This document shows, piece by piece, positions 1 to 7,578 of a stretch of 64,000 nucleotides of DNA. Position 1 is the stretch's first letter. Every line of letters starts with the position of its first letter. The translations under genes were made by a program, and so were the position numbers. Origin of the DNA: Acidipropionibacterium acidipropionici. GTDB taxonomy: Bacteria > Actinomycetota > Actinomycetes > Propionibacteriales > Propionibacteriaceae. The DNA lies in the NCBI RefSeq assembly GCF_001441165.1, contig NZ_CP013126.1, positions 1,951,551-2,015,550 of the forward strand, read 5' to 3'. Under the pieces are notes generated by a model. The model was not told the origin of the DNA. It was given only the letters and a program-made list of their open reading frames with translations, and made no database searches.

Positions 1-144
1 ACAAGGATGTGGGCAGTGTCCTCCCGGGTGTTCCCGAAGAGCCGTCGAGGGAGGCCCCGGTGATTCCCGGCGAGGCTGAGAGAACCTCAGTGTTCCCTCA
101 AGTCGGGATTGAGAGATCGGTGGTCGAACAGGGTGACGAAGCCC

Positions 145-771
145 TCACCGCTCGGCCTGTGAATCCTTCCCGGCGACCAGCGTCGTCGATATCTCATCGG
201 CGACGACGAGGCGGGCCTCGCCCCACACCTCGACGGGCAGCCATCCGCTGCGGATCGCCTGGAGGGAGGTCGGGGAAGATTCGAGAGCGGCGGTGACGGC
301 GTCCCTATCGGCCTCGTCCGCGATGAGCGGGACGACGTGCGAGGGGCCGTGAAGGTGATTGGCCAGGGCGACTCCGAGCGCGAACTCGTCGAAGGAGGGC
401 GCCATGATCACCAGGTCACTGCCATCGGGGTTGCCGACCAGCAGGGCCTGGATGACGCGCGCCCCGTCCAACGGCTCGGGACAGACGATGACGCGGGCCT
501 CCTGGAGGACGGCGGTGGGCGTGCCATCGGGGGAGGTGTGGGTGGCGGCGGCCGCGGACGCGAGAGTCGCGGAGATGGTGAGGTGGTCAGCGGCGAGGAG
601 TTCGTCCAGCCGGGCGCACAGATCACGCGACATCGCGGGTGGGCGTCCGGTGGGGGCGGTGGCGTCAGCCGCTTCGGCGCGACGCCGTGACCTGCGGTCG
701 GCGACTGCCGCTGCGACGAGCAGCACCAGGCCGACCGCCAGGATCACCCACATCCCGGTCGGCACTGCCAT
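145..771 (-). CDS. hypothetical protein with one N-terminal membrane segment
   Basis: A 208-residue protein I do not recognise. Residues about 7-24 form one hydrophobic helix, followed at once by an Arg-rich stretch (RRSRRR), so it is probably anchored with the C-terminal domain in the cytoplasm. The remainder is an Ala/Val-rich soluble domain with no catalytic motif that I can identify. It is divergent from the gene at 859, with less than 90 bp between the two starts. The coding frame is supported by G+C-rich third positions and by the absence of a better frame. Bases 1-144 downstream hold only short imperfect hairpins. Confidence 0.7.
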   Translation of the reverse strand: MAVPTGMWVILAVGLVLLVAAAVADRRSRRRAEAADATAPTGRPPAMSRDLCARLDELLAADHLTISATLASAAAATHTSPDGTPTAVLQEARVIVCPEPLDGARVIQALLVGNPDGSDLVIMAPSFDEFALGVALANHLHGPSHVVPLIADEADRDAVTAALESSPTSLQAIRSGWLPVEVWGEARLVVADEISTTLVAGKDSQAER

Positions 772-846
772 GGTTCCAGCTTGTCACGTGGAGCAGCCCG
801 ACTCATGGCATTGCCGGTCGCGCAGGCAGATCGACCGGAGTGCTCA

Positions 847-852
847 TATCCT
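847..852 (+). promoter_or_regulatory. -10 hexamer of a leaderless-type promoter
   Basis: TATCCT lies 6 nt before the ATG at 859 with no Shine-Dalgarno between. This spacing is what a leaderless actinobacterial transcript would show. It also fixes the start of the downstream gene. Confidence 0.5.
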
Positions 853-858
853 GCAGCC

Positions 859-1302
859 ATGCTGACAGTGGTGATCGACCGGGACTCGGTCGCGGCCGGG
901 GACGATGTGCGAAGCCATATCGCCAGGTGGGAATTCCCCGACGATGCGAACCTCGGCGACCTTCTGGTGAGAATCCTCGACAGCGGGTACCTGGCCAGCG
1001 TGGCGGGCGACGTCGCCTGGTGCCTTGAGGCCGGCGGCCTGGAGTTGGGTACCGCGGCGGACGGAGAGTCCCTGAGGTCGAAGGACGACGGACGCCCCGA
1101 GACCGGGGTGGAGATCTTCGCCCCCGACGGCGGGGAGATCCACGTCGCCATGCTGTCCTGGGGAGGGGTCGACAGGTCCATGGCGAGCCTCGAGGTCGCG
1201 CGGATCGACGACCTCCTCGTGTTCAACCTGAGGTACCTCGCGGGAAACCGGATGGTTCCCTGGAGCCTGCTGCGCGAGAGGATCCTTGCGACACGGCGTT
1301 AG
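859..1302 (+). CDS. hypothetical protein, 147 aa
   Basis: Unrecognised soluble protein of 147 residues without signal peptide or membrane segment. The frame is open upstream to 781, but the ATG at 859 is preferred because it sits 6 nt after a TATCCT -10 hexamer. The protein is acidic, with several Trp residues and a basic C-terminus (RERILATRR). Its divergence from the membrane-anchored gene at 145-771 suggests a shared intergenic control region. No function is assigned. Confidence 0.65.
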   Translation: MLTVVIDRDSVAAGDDVRSHIARWEFPDDANLGDLLVRILDSGYLASVAGDVAWCLEAGGLELGTAADGESLRSKDDGRPETGVEIFAPDGGEIHVAMLSWGGVDRSMASLEVARIDDLLVFNLRYLAGNRMVPWSLLRERILATRR

Positions 1303-1357
1303 GGGCGAGCCGTCGGGCACAGGGCATGGGCGGATGCCGCGCCCGGCCCGGGATCGC

Positions 1358-1363
1358 TACACT
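1358..1363 (+). promoter_or_regulatory. -10 hexamer of the tRNA-Lys gene
   Basis: TACACT ends 6 nt before the first base of the tRNA, so transcription would begin at or very near the mature 5' end. No convincing -35 hexamer is visible. Confidence 0.45.
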
Positions 1364-1369
1364 GGGCGG

Positions 1370-1443
1370 GCCCCCGTAGCTCAGTTGGTTAGAGCAACGG
1401 ACTTTTAATCCGTGGGTCCTGGGTTCGAGTCCCAGTGGGGGCA
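1370..1443 (+). tRNA. tRNA-Lys (anticodon TTT)
   Basis: A cloverleaf of 74 nt. The acceptor stem pairs GCCCCCG with TGGGGGC (one G-T pair), the D arm contains AGCTCAGTTGGTTAGAGC, and the anticodon stem ACGGA/TCCGT encloses the loop CTTTTAA with anticodon TTT at 1404-1406. The T arm shows GGTTCGAGTCC. The discriminator base is A at 1443. The following bases are CCCA, so the CCA tail is not precisely encoded. Confidence 0.97.
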
Positions 1444-1466
1444 CCCAACGCACAAGGCTCGACTCC

Positions 1467-1496
1467 GGCCCGAAGTTTCAGATCGGGGTTCGGGCC
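1467..1496 (+). terminator. hairpin downstream of tRNA-Lys
   Basis: GGCCCGAA (1467-1474) is perfectly complementary to TTCGGGCC (1489-1496) across a 14-nt loop and is followed by TTGT. It starts about 24 bp after the tRNA and is the likely transcription end, although the T tract is poor. Confidence 0.55.
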
Positions 1497-1713
1497 TTGT
1501 CCTCGTCCGCGGACGGGCAGGGATCCCTTCGGCCAGGTGTTGCGGGTCGAGAACCACGATCGGTCCGACCTTCTCCCGTGCCCGCGACGTGGCGTGAGGT
1601 TGTCGGGCCGGGTGTCCGTGGTGACGAATGCACCGGGCGAAACCAGGCCGCGAGCTTGCGCCGTTCGCCTCGCTACGGGGCGGCATCTGCCCAGCGGTCG
1701 GATGCAGGGGATT

Positions 1714-2212
1714 TCAGTTCTTCTTGCCGCCGATTCCCGGCACCGAGGTGATCTGTCTCATCCAGATCGCTGTCTGTTGTTCGTCGAGGTCTTCCACAGA
1801 TGCGAGCTCTACGCCCCGGGTGGCCCTGCCCATTCCGGTCGGCGTCACCGGGGGGTACCGGGTCGAGCAGGGTCGCACCATTGATGAACATCAGCTTGAC
1901 GTGGCCGGCGAAGCCGCCCGAGCTGAAGCACCATCCGTCGCCCACTCCGTAGTACGCCATTCCCCACTTCACCGACCGGTGAAGGTTCGGCAGGGTTCTG
2001 GCCGCGAGAGCGTCTATTGCCTCGGCGATGTCACGTTGGGGTTGCGGAAGGCTCGCAAGGTAGGCGAAAACCGGTGCATCCCCATCGGCTGCCTTCGCCG
2101 GGCTTGCCTTCCCGTTCATGGCCGTGGGCAACGTCAGCGCGCGACCGGAGGCTGCTTCCGCGGCCCCCTCTGTGATCGGCGGTTGTCTCGTGCCGGACTT
2201 CTTACCGTTCAT
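1714..2212 (-). pseudogene. DUF1801 (YdhG-like) protein, frameshifted
   Basis: The N-terminal two thirds read as a DUF1801-type domain (FAYLASLPQPQRDIAEAID, then HRSVKWGMAYY and GHVKLMFINGA). At a run of six G on the plus strand (1850-1855) the frame breaks. One base fewer would continue as PPVTPTGMGRATRG and end with MRQITSVPGIGGKKN and a TGA at 1714-1716, a plausible native C-terminus. As sequenced, the protein runs on in an unrelated frame to 1673. It is either a young pseudogene or a homopolymer sequencing error. It lies just downstream of the ArsR/SRPBCC pair on the same strand and may share their transcript. Confidence 0.7.
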
Positions 2213-2275
2213 CAGGATTCCTTCTGTCTCATGCGGACGATGCTCTGGTTCCCCGACCGCGTGCGCGATCGGCCA

Positions 2276-2788
2276 CTAGCCCTGAGCGGCACTGGCGAGA
2301 CCCAGTTCCGCGTACCGCTGCTGCAGCCTGGCGAATGCCTCCATGTCGAGTGGGGCCGGGTGACCGGCCAGCGCCGTCCTGAGGCGGTCGAAGCCGTAGT
2401 GCGCGCCGACGACGTCGCCTCGCTGAATGGCCTGGTCGGGTTCGGGCACGAAGTAGGTCGCGCGCAGCAGGGTCCCTTCGTCGGTCGCGGCGAGCTCGTA
2501 GCGCATCCACGAGCCGGGGCTGGTGTGCGTGTGTTCCAGCAGCGTCGGCGGCTCGATACGGAGGAAGCGGAACTCCAGCTGGGGACCGTCCGGCCAGTCG
2601 AAGCTCATCGCGCCTCCTTCGCGGAGGTCGACGTGGACGTTGGTCGCGAATGGAGGCCACCAGTCCGCGAGGCGCTCGGGTTCGGTGAGCGCGGACCAGA
2701 CGTCCTCGATCGGGTTGGGGAATGTGCGCTCGAAGCGGATCAGGCCGCCATCCTCCGTATGCTCCAATGTGGCGAGCTTGTCGGTCAT
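2276..2788 (-). CDS. SRPBCC (AHSA1/START-type) domain protein
   Basis: A 170-residue protein of the AHSA1-like SRPBCC fold. The family signature is visible in the N-terminal strand-helix unit FERTFPNPIEDVWSALTEPE, followed by the DWWPP segment and the pairs of beta strands around MSFDWPDG and LLEHTHTSPG. These proteins bind hydrophobic ligands in a deep cavity; the ligand here is unknown. The ATG overlaps the stop of the ArsR gene by 4 bp, a very common actinobacterial pairing in which the regulator and the SRPBCC protein are co-expressed. Confidence 0.85.
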   Translation of the reverse strand: MTDKLATLEHTEDGGLIRFERTFPNPIEDVWSALTEPERLADWWPPFATNVHVDLREGGAMSFDWPDGPQLEFRFLRIEPPTLLEHTHTSPGSWMRYELAATDEGTLLRATYFVPEPDQAIQRGDVVGAHYGFDRLRTALAGHPAPLDMEAFARLQQRYAELGLASAAQG

Positions 2789-3135
2789 GAGGTCTCCTCT
2801 GTCACTGGTGGGTCGTCGGTTCCAGGGGCGGTACGTTCAAGATGACGGCCGAGCGCGTCGAGCCGGGCCGACCACTCGGCACGATAAGGCTCGAGCCAGT
2901 CGTCGAGCTCCCGGAGGGGCTCGCTTCGGAGGCGATAGAGGCGTCGTTGTGCGTCAGTTCTGACCGTGACGAGGCCTGCGTCTCGCAGTACCCGCAGGTG
3001 TCGCGAGACGCCAGGCTGACTCATTCCGAGGTGCTCGACGAGCTCGCCCACCGAGCGCTCCTCGGTTCGAACGGCGTCCAGAATGCGTCGTCTGGTCGGC
3101 TGCACGATGGCCTCAAGCACTGCGGACTCGATCAT
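2785..3135 (-). CDS. ArsR-family transcriptional regulator
   Basis: A short winged-helix repressor of 116 residues. The helix-turn-helix is clear (RSVGELVEHLGMSQPGVSRH), followed by the wing segment VRTDAQRRLYRL. There is no CXC metal-binding motif, so it belongs to the non-metal ArsR group typically coupled to AHSA1/SRPBCC genes. An ATG at 3153 is in frame, but the ATG at 3135 stands 6 nt after a TATTCT hexamer (3142-3147 in minus orientation), which argues for a leaderless start there. A dyad at 3156-3181 would cover the -35 region and fits autoregulation. Confidence 0.85.
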   Translation of the reverse strand: MIESAVLEAIVQPTRRRILDAVRTEERSVGELVEHLGMSQPGVSRHLRVLRDAGLVTVRTDAQRRLYRLRSEPLRELDDWLEPYRAEWSARLDALGRHLERTAPGTDDPPVTEETS

Positions 3136-3155
3136 GGACCAAGAATAACGCATGG

Positions 3156-3181
3156 CATATATACGCGCAAGCAGATATATG
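3156..3181. promoter_or_regulatory. candidate ArsR operator (CATATAT-N12-ATATATG)
   Basis: CATATAT at 3156-3162 and ATATATG at 3175-3181 form a perfect dyad in an A/T island within G+C-rich DNA. Relative to the predicted start at 3135 it occupies about -21 to -46, where a repressor would block RNA polymerase. Assignment to the adjacent ArsR protein is inferred from position. Confidence 0.5.
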
Positions 3182-3336
3182 GAGGTCGTGGTTCAACCTG
3201 CCACGCGAATGGCTCCCCAGGGTGATCACGACCATGGCGGCCGCGCTGTGCCCGGCCGGTCATCGGACTCAACGGCCTGTTGCGACCGCAACCGGTCCGG
3301 TCAATGGTCTCCTTGACCGGGTTCAGGACGCCGTCA

Positions 3337-4647
3337 TTACTCCGGTTGACACAGACCGCGGTGCGCCGCCGCCACTTCGCGCATGCCGGCAACGGTCCGA
3401 TCGAGCCAGCCGCCGACGTTGCGGCGCGCCTTGCGGGTGTCGGGGTAGCGGCAGCGAAGGTGCAGGCCCTGCTGGTCGAAGACGAACCACAGCATCACAC
3501 CGTCGGTGCGGATGACCGCGCTCACGTACTGCGCCTGCAGGCTGGTGCTGTCGATCTGGACCGGAAGCCGGCGCAGGTCGAGCCAGGAGATCGCGAACAT
3601 GCCCGGGGCCTCCGGCATGCCGCCCCACGGTCGCAGGATGTCGTCCAATGGCCAGGATCCCAGCCGGATGGCCTCGCGCACCGCCGCCTGGGCCGCCCGG
3701 GGCTCGTGGTCGGACGACTCGATGACCGAATTGGTGATGAACCAGCCGACCGAGTCGTGCCAGGTCTCGTCGTAGCGGCTGTGCACCGGGAACACCGCTC
3801 TCAGCGGCTGGTCGGCCACCTCCAGGGTCACCTTCGTCATCACCGATACCGCCAGCGACAAGGTGGAGATCTGCCGGTCCCTGGCGTGGGCCTCGAATGC
3901 GGCGCCTTCGGCGGTGTCCAGCACGTCGCGCACTTCGACCCGTTCGGGAAATGGCTCTGGTTCCCCCAGCGACAGCGGGAATCTCGGCATCACATCTCCG
4001 CCCGCCCCGAGAATCTCCGCCCAGCGCGAATGCACCTGTTCGGGGGCGGCCTGCCGCGAGATCAATGCCCGGGTGTGTTCGGCGAATCCCGGCACCACTG
4101 AAAGCTCGGGAGCGTGCCCGGCACCCAGTTGCGCGAGCGCGCTCAGCAGGTCGCGGGCCAGGACCAGCATCGACCACATGTCGACATGGGCGTGATCGGC
4201 GGCGATCAGGATCGTGGTGCTGACCGCGGTCTCCAGCACGCACAACCGGTGCGAGGGCTGGGCGTAGGGGGCACAGGCCAGATCGAGGACGTCGCGCACC
4301 GCGGCATTCACCGGCTGGCCGGTGGCGATCGCGTGCTCCACCCATCGTCCGGGCCCGATCTCGACCTGATGGAGACGCGGGCCGTCGGGGCCGGGCTCGA
4401 AGACCGACCGCAGGGTGAGGTGCCGGTCGATCACTCCGAGCCACGCCTGCTCCAGGTGGTCCTGCGACAACCGCTCGGGCACCTGGAAGGACAGCGCCAT
4501 CCAGGAACCGGGACGGAGCCCGGCGCCGACATGGCGACGCTGGTCGAAGGACACCGGGAGGGAGCCCTGACGGCTCAGTACCGCAACGTCATAGCCCAGC
4601 AACCGGCCGAAAGGCAGATTGAGTTGGGCGATATTGGTCAGCCGCAT
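3337..4647 (-). CDS. condensation-domain acyltransferase-like protein
   Basis: A 436-residue single-domain protein of the CoA-dependent acyltransferase/NRPS condensation fold. The HxxxD active-site motif appears as HAHVD near residue 170, preceded by beta-strand ILIAAD. The downstream part has the PVHSRYDE and VGWFITNSV segments typical of the latch and floor-loop region. It is a stand-alone protein without carrier or adenylation domain, as in PapA-type acyltransferases that esterify lipids. The frame stays open upstream to 4788, but the ATG at 4647 gives a conserved-looking N-terminus (MRLTNIAQLNLPFGRL) and leaves room for a promoter. It is divergent from the hydrolase gene at 4800. Substrate unknown. 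Confidence 0.75.
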   Translation of the reverse strand: MRLTNIAQLNLPFGRLLGYDVAVLSRQGSLPVSFDQRRHVGAGLRPGSWMALSFQVPERLSQDHLEQAWLGVIDRHLTLRSVFEPGPDGPRLHQVEIGPGRWVEHAIATGQPVNAAVRDVLDLACAPYAQPSHRLCVLETAVSTTILIAADHAHVDMWSMLVLARDLLSALAQLGAGHAPELSVVPGFAEHTRALISRQAAPEQVHSRWAEILGAGGDVMPRFPLSLGEPEPFPERVEVRDVLDTAEGAAFEAHARDRQISTLSLAVSVMTKVTLEVADQPLRAVFPVHSRYDETWHDSVGWFITNSVIESSDHEPRAAQAAVREAIRLGSWPLDDILRPWGGMPEAPGMFAISWLDLRRLPVQIDSTSLQAQYVSAVIRTDGVMLWFVFDQQGLHLRCRYPDTRKARRNVGGWLDRTVAGMREVAAAHRGLCQPE

Positions 4648-4799
4648 TCGGGAAGCGTAGCTTCGCCAAGTGCTGCATCGGCCGGTCAGTACCGTCGGCG
4701 CCACGTTAATTCTTTGTGACAAGTCATGATGGCCTCGCAGCCGGACAGACTTGTTCGTTAGCCTGAGTCGACGAAAGTGGTCGGCCATGGAGGTGCGTG

Positions 4800-5594
4800 A
4801 TGCCCAAGCAGTCCGTTCCCGGAGCCGTGCTCGATGTCGAGATGAGCGATGAGGGTGGGCATCCGGTCGTCCAGCTGCATGGCCTGATGTCGAGCCGCCG
4901 GAGAGACCGGCTGCTCGATCTGGATCTGGGTATCGGGCTGAGCGGGACCCGGCTCCTGCGTTATGACGCGCGTGGTCATGGCCGGTCCACCGGACGCCCG
5001 GTCCCCGATGACTACCGTTGGCCGGTCCTCGCCGGTGATCTGCTGATCCTGCTGGAGACCTGGTTCCCGGGTGAGAGGGTGCACGGCGTCGGCTCGTCGA
5101 TGGGGGTGGGGACGCTGCTGCATGCGGCGGTCATGCAGCCCGACCGCTTCAGCGGGTTCACCCTGCTGCTGCCGCCGACGGCGTGGGAGACGCGCGCGGC
5201 GCAGTCGGTGAACTACATGCGACGGGCGGACCTGGTCGAGCGGGAAGGCGTCGAGGCGTTCATCGCACTCGACGCGGATGCCCCGCAACCACCGGCGACG
5301 CTCGGACGCCCCGACACCACCCCCGATATCTCCGGTGCTCTGCTTCCCTCCGCGCTGCGCGGAGCGGCGATGAGCAATTTCCCCGCCCGCCGGCAGATCA
5401 CGGGCATCACCGCGCAGGCGACGATCCTCACCTGGACCGAGGATTCCGGGCATCCGCTGTCCACGGCCCGGGCGCTGCTCGACCTGCTGCCGAACGCGAC
5501 CCTTCAGGTCGCCACGCGGCCCGAGGACGTCGCCGGGTGGCCCCGGATACTGAGCGATGACGTCGCCGGGGACTCGGTGCCCCTGCGGGGCTGA
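4800..5594 (+). CDS. alpha/beta hydrolase
   Basis: A 264-residue alpha/beta-hydrolase. The oxyanion-hole HG (VVQLHGLMSS) precedes RYDARGHGRS. The nucleophile elbow is GSSMG, and an Asp/His pair appears in WTEDSGHPLS, where the acid and base of the triad are expected. GGAGG at 4789-4793 has ideal spacing to the ATG at 4800; the in-frame GTG one codon earlier is too close. It is divergent from the condensation-domain gene. Convergence with the MFS pseudogene ends at a shared hairpin. Substrate unknown. Confidence 0.8.
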   Translation: MPKQSVPGAVLDVEMSDEGGHPVVQLHGLMSSRRRDRLLDLDLGIGLSGTRLLRYDARGHGRSTGRPVPDDYRWPVLAGDLLILLETWFPGERVHGVGSSMGVGTLLHAAVMQPDRFSGFTLLLPPTAWETRAAQSVNYMRRADLVEREGVEAFIALDADAPQPPATLGRPDTTPDISGALLPSALRGAAMSNFPARRQITGITAQATILTWTEDSGHPLSTARALLDLLPNATLQVATRPEDVAGWPRILSDDVAGDSVPLRG

Positions 5595-5611
5595 CGCCGA
5601 GGAGGCTCGCC

Positions 5612-5634
5612 CCCGCGTGATCAACCTTCGCGGG
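5612..5634. terminator. short convergent hairpin
   Basis: CCCGCG (5612-5617) and CGCGGG (5629-5634) pair across 11 nt between the convergent hydrolase and MFS genes, overlapping the stop of the latter. A weak bidirectional terminator is plausible. Confidence 0.35.
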
Positions 5635-6914
5635 TCCGACCGCCCTCTGAACCGACATCCAACGGATTCGCCACCTGGGTGGCGTTCATACGCCCTGCGA
5701 CCATGGCCACCAGGGCGAACACCGGAGGGAGGAGCCCGGCCAGCAGGAAGATCACGTCGACCGGGATGACGAGTGACAGTGGCCCGGCGATGGCGATCGA
5801 GACGGGCATGAAGGCGATCGAGACGAAGAAGTCGAGGCTGGCGACGCGCCCGATCATCTCCGGCGGCACGAGCCGCTGGAGGAGGGTGCCCCAGATGACG
5901 ACTCCGCCGCTGGTGGCCGCACCGGCGACGAACAGCGCCACGAGCATCGGTGCCTGGTGCTCGGCAGCGCCGATGACGACCAGTGGAAGCGTCCCTCCGC
6001 CCCAGCAGGCCAGCATGAACGTGAGGTACCGCCCCGGAAGCCTCATCGCGGAGACGATCAGAGATCCGACCGCCCCGCCGACTCCGTAGCCGGCCATCAG
6101 GAATCCATAGGTCGCCTCGGGATCGGCGAAGTGCTGCCGCGTGATGAAGGGCAGCAGCACCTCGATCGGCCCCTGGATGATGAGGGCGTTCGCACTCCCG
6201 AAGATCAGCGTCCACAGCAACCAGCGCGTCCGCAGCACGTAGCCGATGCCCGCGCGCAGGTCCTCCCGGACGCTCGTCCGCTCGGCGGAACCATCCGAGG
6301 TGCTCGCCGGGGTCTCAGCGCGGGACAGGAACAGGGTCAGGACGAACGCTGCCAGGTGGGCGGCGGCGACCAGCACGGCGCCGGCCCCCGGGGAAGAAGG
6401 CCCCGACGACGATGCCGCCCAGAGCCGGCCCCAGACCCTGGCCGAAGGTCGGACGCACCGCACCCTCCAGCCCGTTGGCGGCCAGCAGCTGTTCGGGTGG
6501 CAGGACACGGGGCAGGTACGAGCTGTAGGCCGGGTAGAAGAATGCGCTGCCGGCGCCGAGACAGAATGCGGCCATCGCGACCTGCCACAGTTGGATCGCG
6601 CCGGTGAGCGCCAGAACGCTGGTGATGGTCATCACCGCGGCAGTGGCCCCCTGTACCACGATGATCGTGCGTCTCCTGTCGAAACGGTCGGCGACGACTC
6701 CTCCCACCACGGAGAACAGGAACAGGCCCAGACTCATGGCGGCGGCCACACCGGACAGGACGACGGGGGAGTCGTTGAGAGCGAGCACCTGGAAGACCAT
6801 GACGATCGACCAGACACCGGTGCCGAAGACCTGCAGGGCGACGGCGGAGATCAGGAAGCGATAGTTGCGGGTGGCGAGGGGCTGAATTGAGCGGCGAAGA
6901 GCAGGCCGATGCAT
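5621..6914 (-). pseudogene. MFS transporter, frameshifted
   Basis: Two overlapping frames together give a complete 12-helix major facilitator of about 430 residues. The first frame (from ATG 6914) begins ATRNYRFLISAVALQVFG and includes the loop-2/3 motif GGVVADRFDRRR. It breaks after GGIVVGAFFPG. The second continues with AGAVLVAAAHLAAFVLTLF to the stop at 5621. The break is at a run of five C on the plus strand (6385-6389) where four would keep the frame. The fold resembles MFS drug/antibiotic exporters of the MdtG/enterobactin-exporter type. It is nonfunctional as sequenced unless the extra base is an error. Confidence 0.75.
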
Positions 6915-7199
6915 GTGAGTCCTTCACTCAGCGCGCACCACGACCCGGCCAGGTCATGAGGGTGCGCGGGGACGGCGGCCCATCCGTGGGCCATGGCACG
7001 TCTGACCGTTGAGTGCAGCGACGTCGGGCGTCACGCACTGCCGGTCCGTGCTGTCGTCACAGGAACAACAAATACATGGCCGACAGGCTACCCGGGACCC
7101 GGGGAGGACGCGAACCGACCGCGTGATTGGAACGACGTCGTCTCCGAACGCCAGTCCTCGCCTCGTACAGTGGACTCCCGACGATCGAAGGAGACTCAG

Positions 7200-7568
7200 A
7201 TGCTCGACGATCTTCTCGAACTCGAACACCAGGGATGGCGATCCCTGTGCGAGGGCACCGGCGCCGACTTCTACGGCCGGATCATGACAGAGGACGCCGT
7301 GATGGTGCTCGCCCACGGCCAGGTCTTCGACCGGCAGGCCGTCGTCGAATCCCTCAACGATGCCCCGCCGTGGCGGACCTACGACATCAGCGAGGAACGG
7401 CTGGTCACCCTGGGCGAGGACCATGCCGCCCTCGTCTACACCGGCCGCGGCTACCGCGGCGTGGGCGCCCCGGACCTCGTCGCCCTCATGTCCAGCGTGT
7501 ACACCCGCCAGGACGGCTCCTGGCGGCTCGCCCTCTACCAGCAGACGCCGGTCCCCATGCAGCAGTAG
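7200..7568 (+). CDS. NTF2-like (DUF4440-type) protein
   Basis: A 122-residue protein with the cone-shaped NTF2-like pattern: an N-terminal helix (LLELEHQGWRSLCEG), FYGRIMTEDAVMV, a central helix around RQAVVESL, and C-terminal strands LVYTGRGY and WRLALYQQTP. Many relatives bind small ligands or have weak isomerase activity; no catalytic residues can be assigned. AAGGAG at 7188-7193 with 6-nt spacing fixes the start at 7200 rather than the longer open frame from 6993. It is monocistronic and converges on the glycosyltransferase gene. Confidence 0.8.
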   Translation: MLDDLLELEHQGWRSLCEGTGADFYGRIMTEDAVMVLAHGQVFDRQAVVESLNDAPPWRTYDISEERLVTLGEDHAALVYTGRGYRGVGAPDLVALMSSVYTRQDGSWRLALYQQTPVPMQQ

Positions 7569-7578
7569 CGGCCTCCGG

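Noticed and set aside
1443-1447. Encoded CCA end or attachment site at tRNA-Lys
   Set aside because: The bases after the discriminator are CCCA, not CCA, and there is no integrase gene or repeated tRNA 3' end in the window, so an integration site is not supported.
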